Source: Pseudomonadota bacterium (GTDB lineage: Bacteria > Pseudomonadota > Gammaproteobacteria > Burkholderiales > Ferrovaceae). Taken from it: DNA of 64,000 nucleotides. Position 1 is the stretch's first letter. Each line of letters starts with the position of its first letter. The DNA lies in assembly GCA_021832305.1 (NCBI GenBank), contig JAKBLB010000008.1, positions 2,538 through 66,537 of the forward strand, in the 5' to 3' direction. Below are positions 1 to 9,197 of this stretch, in pieces. The notes below the pieces were generated by a model, which was given only the letters and a program-made list of their open reading frames with translations, did no database searches and was not told the DNA's origin. Both the position numbers and the translations under genes were made by a program.

Positions 1-894
1 GTGCTGGGCGATCAGGAAATCGCGGAAATCGCCACCTTCGCACGGACGCACTGGGGCAACAAGGGCAGTCCGGTGACGGCCGATCAAGTTCACAAGATGC
101 GCGAGGCGCTGGAAATGAAGCCGGTTCAGCCTCCGGGATTCAATCCACCGCGTTATGCAGACATGCTGAAGAGCCCCAATGCCGGCCAACTGATCTACGG
201 CATGCGCCTGATGCGCGATACCAAGCGCCTCCTGCCGAACTATGTGGGCAATGGACTGAACTGCGACAACTGCCATATCAATGGCGGAACGATGGCGTTT
301 GCTGCACCTTATGTAGGCGTGGCGGCACAGTTCCCGAGTTATAATCCCCGCGCCGGCCATGTCATCGACTTCAAGGATCGCGTCAACGGCTGCATGCTGC
401 GTTCGATGGCGGGCAAGCCGCTGGACAAGAACGCCAGCGAAATGAAAGCAATGGTGGCTTACATGGACTGGATTCGCAACGGCTATCAGATGAAGCAGAA
501 GATTCCGGGCCGCGGCGTCGGCAAAATCAGCCACAGCATCGTGCCGAACGCAGCGAATGGCAAGGAAGTATACGAGAATTCCTGCGCTGTTTGCCATGGA
601 ACCCATGGCGAGGGCATCAAGCGTGCCGATGGCAGTTACCTGTTCCCACCGCTATGGGGCAACGATTCCTACAATATCGGTGCCGGTATTGCCAAGACCT
701 ACACGGCTGCCGCGTTCGCCAAGAATGTCATGCCGCTGTCCAGTACCTTCGCCTTCCCCATAGGTCAGGGCGGCCTGACGGATCAACAGGCGGTGGACGT
801 CGGCGAGTACTTCAGCCACATGCCACGCAGGGATTTCCCTGCCAAGGTCCACGACTGGCCCAAAGGCGGCAAGCCGAGCGACTCGCGCTATTGA
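1..894 (+). CDS. TsdA-like multiheme c-type cytochrome (thiosulfate dehydrogenase family), 5' truncated by the window edge
   Basis: Two CxxCH motifs (CDNCH, CAVCH). 'GNGLNCDNCH...DRVNGCMLRSMAGKPL' resembles the TsdA family. The N-terminal 'LGDQEIAEIATFARTHWGNKGSPVTADQV' looks like the C-terminal end of another cytochrome c domain, so the gene probably starts upstream of the window. Confidence 0.75.
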   Translation: MLGDQEIAEIATFARTHWGNKGSPVTADQVHKMREALEMKPVQPPGFNPPRYADMLKSPNAGQLIYGMRLMRDTKRLLPNYVGNGLNCDNCHINGGTMAFAAPYVGVAAQFPSYNPRAGHVIDFKDRVNGCMLRSMAGKPLDKNASEMKAMVAYMDWIRNGYQMKQKIPGRGVGKISHSIVPNAANGKEVYENSCAVCHGTHGEGIKRADGSYLFPPLWGNDSYNIGAGIAKTYTAAAFAKNVMPLSSTFAFPIGQGGLTDQQAVDVGEYFSHMPRRDFPAKVHDWPKGGKPSDSRY

Positions 895-936
895 TCTTTT
901 TTCAACTATTGGAAAAACAAGAAACCAGGGGGGAGG

Positions 937-3900
937 TTAGCGACTTGCGCGTCTTTGTACTGCATCCACCAATCCGAGCAGTCCGATGCCCAACAAGGCC
1001 AGGGTTGCGGGCTCGGGAACGTTTGAGGGCACCGGGCCGTTGAAGGGATCCAGTGCCGCTCCATTCGCCAGAACGTAACTCTTGTCCCCAAGATAAGCAT
1101 TCAGTGAATTGTTGGCGTTATAAAAAAGATCCACCCCATTCAGGCTCAGGTCATTGAGTTGGCTCACCCCCCCCTGCAGATCAAGGTAGTTGACATACAG
1201 CACGCTGCCTGAGCCATCCGTCAAGGTCAACAGGTTTCCGTTGTCCACCAGCAGCGTGCCCCAGGCAAAATTATTGCTGAACCCTCCTCCCTGCAAGCCC
1301 GCCACTGCAAAATCATGAAGCGCTCCGCTCGAACCGCTGAATTCCAGGGTAGACTGGCTCGTTTGCCAAAGGGTACTCTGGGTGCTGTCATTGATGAAGT
1401 TTCCCGTAATATTGAAGACATCACCTGCACCGCCTTGCAGATACCCTGTAGAACCGATGTTCAGATTGGAGAATGTCTGAGTGGAGGGATCGCTTTTGTA
1501 GGCCCCATTGTTGACGAAATTTCCAGACCAGGTGACATTGGCATGGGTGGTCTTGACCGTCCCCGATGCTGTGTTGGTGAAGTTCCCCGCAATCGTTTCC
1601 GACAGCCGCGCGTTTTGGGTCGTGCCCGTCACGTTGAAGTTTCCGCTGTTGGTTTCCGTTTTGGCTACCAGAGTGCCTCCGGTCAGATCATAAGTGCCTT
1701 TCCTCCCGATCTTCAGGACTCCCGTGACCGTGTTGGTGCCCCCGCTCTGGGTGAAGGTGCCCTTTCCGGTCTGTCCGACCGTTTCCGTTCCGGACACCTT
1801 CAGTGTTCCGCCCGAGAGATTGTACGTCCCGGAACCTCCCTTCTCGACCCCCAGCGTCAACCCTCCGGATCCAACCGTGACGCTTCCTCCGGTCTGGTCT
1901 ACCGTCCCTTTCCCATAAAAACCGATCTCGGCCGAATGGGTCACTGCGAGGGTTCCCTTGTCAAGAGTGTATTTTCCTGTGCTCCCGGTCAGGGCGCCGA
2001 CGATCAGGGTCCCCGTGGTATTGGCCCCCCCCTTCTGGTCGAAGGTACCCTTTCCGCCACCACCCACCGTTTCAGTCCCGAGGACCGCCAGGGATCCTCC
2101 CGAGAGGTCAGCCGTCCCGGAACTTCCCCGATTGACGCCCAAGGCCAGCCCGGTCGCGGTGTTGATTCCCCCGCTCTGGTCCAACTTTCCCTTGCCGCCC
2201 AGACCGAAAGTCTCGGATCCAGCGATCAGGCTTCCGCCCTTCAGGTCGTAGCTCCCTGAAGATCCGATGTTTTGACCGGCGACAAGCGTTCCGGAACGGT
2301 CGATTCCTGCGGTCTGGTCGTACTTGCCGGAACTGCCCCCGTTCAGGCCCAGGGTGATGCCATTGGCCGCATTGGTTCCCCCACCCTGATCCATCGATCC
2401 TTTGCCGCTGATCCCGATGTTCTCGGATCCAACGGCGGTGAGAGTCCCTCCGTCGAGGGAGATCTTGCCGGAACCCCCAGAGTTGATCCCCGCATCGAGA
2501 ATCCAGACAGAGGCGGTGCCGCCTTTCTGGTCGTAAGTCCCATTCCCGGAAACTCCCACCTGGGCGGTTCCCAAGACGGTCAGGGACCCGTTGTCCAGAG
2601 AATAGGTGCCCTTGCCCCCCGCATTCAGACCCAATGCGAGGGAACCCGTGATATTTTTCCCTCCGGACTGGTCAAGTTTTCCGGTACCCCAATATCCGAT
2701 GGTTTCGGAGGACAATGATGAAAGGATCCCTCCTGTCAGATCATAGGTTCCCTTGCCTCCTGTACTAAAACCAATCGCAAGGGAATCAATCTCATTCAGT
2801 CCGTTTTTCTGCTCGAACTTTCCGTTCCCTACGGCTCCTACGATCTCGGCTCCCGTTGTCAGCAATCCGGCTTCGAGCTTATACGTCCCCTTGCTTCCGG
2901 AGGTCAACCCGACCACGAGTCCCCCGGTTCCAACCCGGTTGGTCCCGCCTCCCTGAGTCAGGGTTCCCGTTCCGAGTACTCCCACCGTTTCGGACTGCAT
3001 GTACATGGATCCCGCCTTCAGGTCGTAGGTTCCGGTGCCCCCCTTATTGAGTCCCAGGTCGAGAGAGTTCCCCGTATTGCTTCCTCCTTCCTGGGTCACG
3101 GTTCCCTTCCCCGATACGCCAATGTTTTCCGTGCCGCTTCCCGTGAGGCTGGCACCGCTCTGAATCTTCAGGCTTCCCCCGTTATCCACCTGCAGGGTGC
3201 TTCCCGACGAGAGGGACAGGGTCGAACCGCCCTGGAGGGTTCCCGGTGCTCCATTGAAACTGAGTGTCGAGTTTCCCGTGACGCCGAGACTACCTCCGGA
3301 GGTGAGAGTCAGGGACCCCGGTTTCGTGACATTCAGGGAACCTCCTCCTTGAAGAGTCCCGGTACCGGAAAGGGTCGTGGGCTTGGACAGGGTCAACCCC
3401 CCGGAACTGGTGTCTGCCGTCAGGGAGCCTTGAATGGAAAGCTTGCCGGTTCCAGAAAACGTCCCTCCGGTCCAAGTCACCGGTCCCGTTGTCGTGATCT
3501 TTCCTGTCCCGCCCAAAGTGCCTCCGGAAATCGTGAGCGTATTCGAAAATGAGGAGGCGCTTGCGACATTGATCTTCCCTCCTGAAAGAGTAAACGGGTC
3601 GCTCACGGTGAGACTATTGAATTCTGATGCGCCAGTAAAACCAATGATGGAGCCTGTTTGAGATGTCCATGTCACGCTGGGGGTTATGGTCTGAAGGGGA
3701 TGGTTTGTAATTGTAATCGATGTAGTATTTTGTGTTGAAGTAATAGTACTAATAGTAGTCGTATCAGGGGAGCTATTAATAGATGCAGTTCCTATAAATA
3801 CATTACCATTGACCATCCCATTGGTTGGATTACTAATAGGTATATTGTATTTTTCATGATAACCAGGAAACTTTGAGTTTACGGCAAGGCTTGAAGCACC

Positions 3901-4431
3901 CGTAATTTCGGTGGATGTATTATCCCATGTATTAAATTGATCACCATAAGAAAATACCCCATTATATTTTGTGACAAAACTCCAAAGTATAGTTGCACTA
4001 AGTTTTGCAGAGCCCCCGTAATTACCGGAATCATTCCAATAAGAAGACTGAGATATTGAACTAAACAGGTTTGGAGAAGCATTAAGCATATTTGATGAGG
4101 TAAAAATCAATGGGTCATTCTTAAGTATAGATGTAAATACAGAATGAGTGTAAGACGAGGAAGATGTGGTTACATTACTAACTGTCCCTGAAGATTTATA
4201 TTGCGGAATAAAATAATAGGAATCTTTGACAAGCGAAGGGGTATAGATGACTTTGCCTATAATGTTGGCCCAATAAGACCCCTGATTGGTTACATAATCT
4301 GAAGAATCAATTGTGATTCCAACATTATTGGCGTCTTGGGAAAAACCGGCCTGAGGAAAAAATCCAAAGGATAATACTGGCACAACTCCGAAGAAGAAAA
4401 GACGTTGTCTGAATAATGATGGAACTTTCAT
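937..4431 (-). CDS. Large secreted repeat protein with autotransporter-passenger-like repeats and a PEP-CTERM sorting signal
   Basis: 1164 aa; N-terminal signal peptide; about 11 Gly-rich repeats of the GKGTxDQxGG type; C-terminal VPEPATLALLGIGLLGLVDAVQRRASR. Confidence 0.85.
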   Translation of the reverse strand: MKVPSLFRQRLFFFGVVPVLSFGFFPQAGFSQDANNVGITIDSSDYVTNQGSYWANIIGKVIYTPSLVKDSYYFIPQYKSSGTVSNVTTSSSSYTHSVFTSILKNDPLIFTSSNMLNASPNLFSSISQSSYWNDSGNYGGSAKLSATILWSFVTKYNGVFSYGDQFNTWDNTSTEITGASSLAVNSKFPGYHEKYNIPISNPTNGMVNGNVFIGTASINSSPDTTTISTITSTQNTTSITITNHPLQTITPSVTWTSQTGSIIGFTGASEFNSLTVSDPFTLSGGKINVASASSFSNTLTISGGTLGGTGKITTTGPVTWTGGTFSGTGKLSIQGSLTADTSSGGLTLSKPTTLSGTGTLQGGGSLNVTKPGSLTLTSGGSLGVTGNSTLSFNGAPGTLQGGSTLSLSSGSTLQVDNGGSLKIQSGASLTGSGTENIGVSGKGTVTQEGGSNTGNSLDLGLNKGGTGTYDLKAGSMYMQSETVGVLGTGTLTQGGGTNRVGTGGLVVGLTSGSKGTYKLEAGLLTTGAEIVGAVGNGKFEQKNGLNEIDSLAIGFSTGGKGTYDLTGGILSSLSSETIGYWGTGKLDQSGGKNITGSLALGLNAGGKGTYSLDNGSLTVLGTAQVGVSGNGTYDQKGGTASVWILDAGINSGGSGKISLDGGTLTAVGSENIGISGKGSMDQGGGTNAANGITLGLNGGSSGKYDQTAGIDRSGTLVAGQNIGSSGSYDLKGGSLIAGSETFGLGGKGKLDQSGGINTATGLALGVNRGSSGTADLSGGSLAVLGTETVGGGGKGTFDQKGGANTTGTLIVGALTGSTGKYTLDKGTLAVTHSAEIGFYGKGTVDQTGGSVTVGSGGLTLGVEKGGSGTYNLSGGTLKVSGTETVGQTGKGTFTQSGGTNTVTGVLKIGRKGTYDLTGGTLVAKTETNSGNFNVTGTTQNARLSETIAGNFTNTASGTVKTTHANVTWSGNFVNNGAYKSDPSTQTFSNLNIGSTGYLQGGAGDVFNITGNFINDSTQSTLWQTSQSTLEFSGSSGALHDFAVAGLQGGGFSNNFAWGTLLVDNGNLLTLTDGSGSVLYVNYLDLQGGVSQLNDLSLNGVDLFYNANNSLNAYLGDKSYVLANGAALDPFNGPVPSNVPEPATLALLGIGLLGLVDAVQRRASR
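1690..3120 (-). repeat. In-frame degenerate tandem repeats of about 46-48 codons inside the PEP-CTERM gene
   Basis: Recurring protein motif G(K/T/N)G(T/K)xxQxGGxN...G(T/K)Y(D/K)LxxGxL, about 11 copies. Confidence 0.8.
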
Positions 4432-4472
4432 AGTTCAGGTCTCCTTCTTGTCGGGGGCTGATACCATTTTTC

Positions 4473-4847
4473 TCATTTCCCCTGAGTTTTCTGTTGTTCA
4501 ATCAACTGCGCCACTTTCGAATCAGTGGCCACCGGCTCGATTGCCACCACATGGCGAAGGTTCAGAAACATCCGGTCAGGGCTGTGCCATTCCTTTCCCC
4601 GCCGGACCAGGATGTTTTGTACCTGCTTGGTTTCCGGATCCTGGCTGCTTTGAATGTAGTAAATATCAGTCAGCAGCAAGAACTCGGATGGACTTTGATC
4701 AACCTTTGCGTAAAAAAACTGGCCATTATCGAGAAGTACTGCTTGGTAAGGCAGGGTTAAGGGAAGTTTTGAATCCGGTGTCTTTGATGATTGGCATCCT
4801 CCGACCAGAAAAATGGGCAAGCCCATCATCAGGAGATAAAACGGCAT
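4473..4847 (-). CDS. Small uncharacterised lipoprotein
   Basis: Signal peptide with lipobox-like FLVGGC; body 'YQAVLLDNGQFFYAKV...DIYYIQ...ILVRRGKEWHSPDRMFLN...EPV..DSKV'. Start chosen at the internal Met before the hydrophobic segment. Confidence 0.65.
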   Translation of the reverse strand: MPFYLLMMGLPIFLVGGCQSSKTPDSKLPLTLPYQAVLLDNGQFFYAKVDQSPSEFLLLTDIYYIQSSQDPETKQVQNILVRRGKEWHSPDRMFLNLRHVVAIEPVATDSKVAQLIEQQKTQGK

Positions 4848-4871
4848 TCGATAAGAATATCGAGGCATTGC

Positions 4872-5678
4872 TCACACCACCCCGTTTACACAAAATTTCT
4901 TACCCTCTCGCCGCGCCATCCATCCCATCAAGAGAATTCCTGTACCCAACAAAGCGATCGTGGAAGGTTCGGGCACCCCAGCAGCACCCCCCGCAGCTCC
5001 GGTGACAGTCCAGCCGCCGGGAAGGGTACCAAACCCGGTCCCGGGATCGAAAAGAGCAGAGGTGCCAAAAGAAGGGGCTGTTGTCGTCAAACTGTAACTC
5101 AATAGGACAGAGTCATTGTTGGCGATGTTGGAAAGTTGAAGTCCTACATTGAAATTAGGCGTGGAGGTACTAAATTGTGCATTTTGGTTGCATCCGCCGA
5201 TCGACAGTCCCAGACAGACCAGTCCGGTGCCAGATGAAGGGGAAAAAACGAAGGTAGTCCCCGTGGACAAAAAATTTCCCGTCATGGCGAAAACTGGATT
5301 GATGGTCGTTCCCGTGGGGCCATGGAAGGTCCAGGTGTTCCATCCTTCAACCATGGTCTGATCTGAACCCAGAAGATCGCCGCCGGCGTAGGAGGTCCCT
5401 GCGGAAATTTGACCAGTGAGCACATTGACACTTCCGGTCCAATTAGGTCCATAGGGTGTTGATGTTGGGATGCTTCCCGCTGTGCTGTTAGGTCCATAAT
5501 AACTGTAGAAAGTATTAGTGCCCCCGCCGTTGGTCGCGGTCAGTTCGACCCCATACGAGGGTGATGCCACCATGCTTGCGTCAGCAAACTGGGTTTCAAG
5601 AATACAACTGAGCCCCAAGGCGGAAACTAGAAGTCCTCGAACTATCGGTTTCATGTGACACCCTCCATAAACAACCAA
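4872..5678 (-). CDS. PEP-CTERM sorting domain protein
   Basis: Signal peptide and C-terminal VPEPSTIALLGTGILLMGWMARREGKK. Confidence 0.8.
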   Translation of the reverse strand: MVVYGGCHMKPIVRGLLVSALGLSCILETQFADASMVASPSYGVELTATNGGGTNTFYSYYGPNSTAGSIPTSTPYGPNWTGSVNVLTGQISAGTSYAGGDLLGSDQTMVEGWNTWTFHGPTGTTINPVFAMTGNFLSTGTTFVFSPSSGTGLVCLGLSIGGCNQNAQFSTSTPNFNVGLQLSNIANNDSVLLSYSLTTTAPSFGTSALFDPGTGFGTLPGGWTVTGAAGGAAGVPEPSTIALLGTGILLMGWMARREGKKFCVNGVV

Positions 5679-6025
5679 TGATTACAATGGATTATTGAAA
5701 TACAAATTGTTGGTGACTGGCGTGGCATGTTTGGATTAGGGAACCCAGTGACTCCCATGCGGTCATTCACCACCTCATCGCACTCCCTCAACCCTCACAA
5801 GGCGTACGATTCAAACCCTCATTTACGTTGATTCCGCTTAACATCAAAGAAAACAACTTCACATGGTGCAGACCATGTTAGTTGTGGACTCCGGGGAAGA
5901 CAATCCGCCATTTGGGGGGGTGAAGGCGAATTCCCCTGAATCCGTCAGGTCGGGCTGAAGACGTGGGTGAAGTGCGTTTCTGTTTTATCGTAATGGGGTG
6001 GACGCCCGGTCCTGCTCCCTTCGCA

Positions 6026-6049
6026 GTGGTGGTCTGATCCAGACCCCAC
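6026..6049. promoter_or_regulatory. Imperfect inverted repeat upstream of hoxK
   Basis: GTGGTGGTCTG-ATC-CAGACCCCAC (perfect core GGTCTG-ATC-CAGACC). Confidence 0.4.
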
Positions 6050-6057
6050 TTCATACT

Positions 6058-6072
6058 GGCAACTTGCTTGCC
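6058..6072. promoter_or_regulatory. Candidate upstream activator site (CAA-N5-TTG inverted repeat) for HoxA
   Basis: GGCAA-CTTGC-TTGCC inverted repeat about 120 bp upstream of the -24 element; position fits NtrC-type enhancers. Confidence 0.35.
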
Positions 6073-6180
6073 ATTCTTACCCGAATAGATGTTTCAAGTT
6101 TCCATGCTTCCGCTGGCCGATATCCTCGCAGTTATGAATTAATACACTGATTGATATCGGTTATTTTTATATTTCATGCG

Positions 6181-6196
6181 TGGCACGAGAATTGCG
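6181..6196 (+). promoter_or_regulatory. Sigma-54 (-24/-12) promoter of the hydrogenase structural genes
   Basis: TGGCACGAGAATTGCG matches TGGCACG-N4-TTGC, with GG and GC separated by 10 nt; about 90 bp upstream of the hoxK ATG. Confidence 0.85.
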
Positions 6197-6284
6197 TCAT
6201 TGTATGGACCAGATCGGAGTGTCATGTCGAAAACCTGGCTGGTCGGATGTGATGTGGCTTCAAAATTACAAGGGGGGAATCACG

Positions 6285-7373
6285 ATGGAGGTTGAAACTT
6301 TTTACGAAGTGATGAGACGTCAGGGCATTACACGTCGTAGTTTTATGAAATTTTGCAGTTTGACTGCCGCTTCGTTGGGATTGGCCCCAGGTTTTGTGCC
6401 GAAAATTGCCTATGCGATGGAAACCAAACCGCGCACGCCGGTGATCTGGCTGCATGGATTGGAGTGCACCTGCTGCTCCGAATCCTTCATTCGTTCAGCG
6501 CATCCGCTGACCAAGGACGTCGTGCTTTCCATGATTTCACTGGACTATGACGATACCTTGATGGCTGCAGCGGGTTATCAGGCCGAGGAAATCATTGCCG
6601 ATGTCAGAAAAAAGTATAAAGGCAATTTCATTCTGGCGGTAGAAGGCAATCCCCCGCTCAACGAAGACGGCATGTACTGTATTCAGGCTGGCCGTCCATT
6701 CGTCGAAGTGTTGAAGGAGACGGCTGCGGATGCAAAAGCCATCATTTCATGGGGGTCCTGTGCATCCTGGGGCTGCGTGCAGGCAGGCAAGCCGAATCCG
6801 ACGCGGGCTACTCCGGTGCATAAAGTCATCACTGACAAGCCCATCATCAAGGTGCCGGGGTGTCCGCCCATCGCGGAAGTGATGACTGCGGTGATCACTT
6901 ACATGCTGACCTTTGACCGCATTCCCGAACTTGATCGCCAGGGGCGCCCCAAGATGTTCTACGGTCAACGCATTCATGACAAATGCTATCGCCGTGCCAA
7001 CTTTGATGCTGGACAGTTTGTCGAGCATTGGGACGACGATGCCGCGCGCAAAGGTTATTGCCTGTACAAGATGGGGTGCAAGGGACCGACGACTTACAAC
7101 GCCTGTTCCACGGTGCGGTGGAACGATGGCGTGTCCTTCCCGATTCAATCCGGGCACGGTTGTATTGGTTGCTCTGAAGACGGTTTTTGGGATAAGGGCG
7201 GGTTCTACAACCGCGTGACCGGTATCAATCAGTTCGGCATAGAAGCCAATGCCGACAAGGTGGGAGGTACGGTGGCTGCCGTGGTGGGTGCCGCCGTCGT
7301 GGCACATGCCGCAGCCAGCGCGTTGAGCCGCGCGCGTAGCACCCACGATGATCAGAACAGGGAGGACAAGTAA
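6285..7373 (+). CDS. hoxK: [NiFe]-hydrogenase small subunit, O2-tolerant membrane-bound (group 1d type), Tat signal
   Basis: Tat motif [39 protein letters not shown]; near-continuous resemblance to R. eutropha HoxK. ATG at 6285, not the ORF-track start at 6180. Confidence 0.96.
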   Translation: MEVETFYEVMRRQGITRRSFMKFCSLTAASLGLAPGFVPKIAYAMETKPRTPVIWLHGLECTCCSESFIRSAHPLTKDVVLSMISLDYDDTLMAAAGYQAEEIIADVRKKYKGNFILAVEGNPPLNEDGMYCIQAGRPFVEVLKETAADAKAIISWGSCASWGCVQAGKPNPTRATPVHKVITDKPIIKVPGCPPIAEVMTAVITYMLTFDRIPELDRQGRPKMFYGQRIHDKCYRRANFDAGQFVEHWDDDAARKGYCLYKMGCKGPTTYNACSTVRWNDGVSFPIQSGHGCIGCSEDGFWDKGGFYNRVTGINQFGIEANADKVGGTVAAVVGAAVVAHAAASALSRARSTHDDQNREDK

Positions 7374-7375
7374 TC

Positions 7376-9175
7376 ATGTCAGCATATGAAACACAAGGCT
7401 TCAAACTCGATAATAGCGGCAAGCGAGTGGTCGTCGACCCGGTGTGTCGTATCGAGGGTCATCTGCGGGTAGAGGTCAACCTCGATGGCAACAACGTGAT
7501 CCGCAACGCAGTGTCCACCGGTACCATGTGGCGCGGTCTGGAGGTCATCCTCAAGGGCCGTGACCCGCGCGATGCCTGGGCTTTTACGGAACGGATCTGT
7601 GGCGTTTGCACCGGCACGCATGCGCTGACATCCGTGCGTGCGGTGGAGAATGCACTGTCCATCCAGATTCCCGAGAACGCAAACACCATCCGCAATATCA
7701 TGCAGTTGAATCTGTATGTCCATGACCACCTGGTGCACTTTTACCATCTGCATGCGCTGGATTGGGTGGATGTGGTTTCCGCGTTGAAAGCCGATCCCAG
7801 GAAAACTTCCGAACTGGCGCAAAGTATTTCCGATTGGCCGTTGTCATCGCCCGGCTATTTCCGCGACGTGCAGAACCGTTTGAAGAAGTTTGTCGAATCC
7901 GGGCAACTGGGCCCTTTTGCCAATGGTTATTGGGGTAGTCCGGCCTATAAACTGCCGCCGGAAGCCAACCTGATGGCGGTGACGCATTATCTGGAAGCGC
8001 TGGATTTCCAGAAGGAAATCGTCAAGGTACATACCATCTTCGGAGGCAAGAATCCGCATCCCAACTGGTTGGTGGGCGGCGTACCCTGCGCCATCAATAT
8101 GAATGATGTCGGCGCGGTGGGCGCGATCAACATGGAGCGACTGAATCTGGTCAAGGGCATCATAGACCGTACACGCGAATTCGTTGAAAAAGTTTATGTT
8201 CCCGATTTGCTGGCCATCGCTTCGTTCTATAAGGACTGGACCTTCGGCGGCGGGCTTTCATCCAGAAACATCATGTCCTACGGTGATATTCCGGGTGTGG
8301 CAAACGACTACTCGGCCGCGAATCTGCTGTTGCCGCGCGGTGCGATCATCAATGGCGATCTGGGTCATGTGCAGGAGATCGATCTGCGCAACCCGGACGA
8401 GATACAGGAGTTCGTTTCTCATTCCTGGTACAAGTATGCGGACGAAAGCAAGGGGCTGCACCCATGGGATGGCGTCACCGAGCCGAATTACCATCCGGAG
8501 GGCCCCAACTTCAAAGGCACACGTACAAAGATCGAACAACTCGACGAAAGCGCCAAATACTCGTGGATCAAGGCGCCGCGCTGGAAGGGTAACGCGATGG
8601 AGGTCGGGCCTTTGTCACGCATGGTGCTGGGCTATGTGCAACCCAGACAATTCCCGTTCATCAAGGAAACGATAGACAGCGTGCTGCATCAGCTCGATCT
8701 GCCGGTCACCGCATTGTTCTCCACGCTGGGGCGGACGGCGGCGCGCGGCATCGAGACGCTCTACTGCGCGAAATTGCAGGAAGAACAGTTCGATAAACTG
8801 ATTGCCAATCTCAAGGCGGGCGATTCGGCAACCGCCAATGTCGAGAAATGGGAGCCCGCCACGTGGCCAGGGGAAGCAAAGGGCGTCGGTTTTACCGAAG
8901 CGCCGCGTGGTTCACTGGGGCACTGGGTAAAGATCAGGGATACCAAAATCGAGAATTACCAATGTGTGGTGCCGACCACCTGGAACGGCAGTCCCCGCGA
9001 TCCCAAGGGGCAGATCGGGGCGTTCGAAGCTGCACTGATGAATACGCCGCTGGCCCGTGCCGATCAACCGCTGGAAATCCTGCGCACCCTGCACAGTTTC
9101 GACCCGTGTCTGGCTTGCTCGACGCACGTCATGTCGCCGGAAGGGCAAGAGTTGAGCAAGGTTACGGTACGCTGA
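7376..9175 (+). CDS. hoxG: [NiFe]-hydrogenase large subunit
   Basis: [11 protein letters not shown] (L1) and DPCLACSTH followed by a [16 protein letters not shown]-terminal extension. Confidence 0.97.
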   Translation: MSAYETQGFKLDNSGKRVVVDPVCRIEGHLRVEVNLDGNNVIRNAVSTGTMWRGLEVILKGRDPRDAWAFTERICGVCTGTHALTSVRAVENALSIQIPENANTIRNIMQLNLYVHDHLVHFYHLHALDWVDVVSALKADPRKTSELAQSISDWPLSSPGYFRDVQNRLKKFVESGQLGPFANGYWGSPAYKLPPEANLMAVTHYLEALDFQKEIVKVHTIFGGKNPHPNWLVGGVPCAINMNDVGAVGAINMERLNLVKGIIDRTREFVEKVYVPDLLAIASFYKDWTFGGGLSSRNIMSYGDIPGVANDYSAANLLLPRGAIINGDLGHVQEIDLRNPDEIQEFVSHSWYKYADESKGLHPWDGVTEPNYHPEGPNFKGTRTKIEQLDESAKYSWIKAPRWKGNAMEVGPLSRMVLGYVQPRQFPFIKETIDSVLHQLDLPVTALFSTLGRTAARGIETLYCAKLQEEQFDKLIANLKAGDSATANVEKWEPATWPGEAKGVGFTEAPRGSLGHWVKIRDTKIENYQCVVPTTWNGSPRDPKGQIGAFEAALMNTPLARADQPLEILRTLHSFDPCLACSTHVMSPEGQELSKVTVR

Positions 9176-9197
9176 CGCGCACGAAAAGGAGAACGCC

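Noticed and set aside
1315-2259. 314-aa plus-strand ORF opposite the PEP-CTERM repeats (and 1694-1918, 1958-2251, 2272-2718)
   Set aside because: Antisense shadows of a repetitive G+C-rich gene; low-complexity translations with no recognisable domain.
1690-3120. Regular repeats considered as a CRISPR array
   Set aside because: Repeats are degenerate, about 140 nt long, in frame and encode a conserved protein motif; no short identical direct repeats with unique spacers and no cas genes.
6180-6284. N-terminal 35-aa extension of the hydrogenase small subunit from the ORF track
   Set aside because: This stretch contains the sigma-54 promoter; the Tat signal peptide begins at the 6285 ATG.
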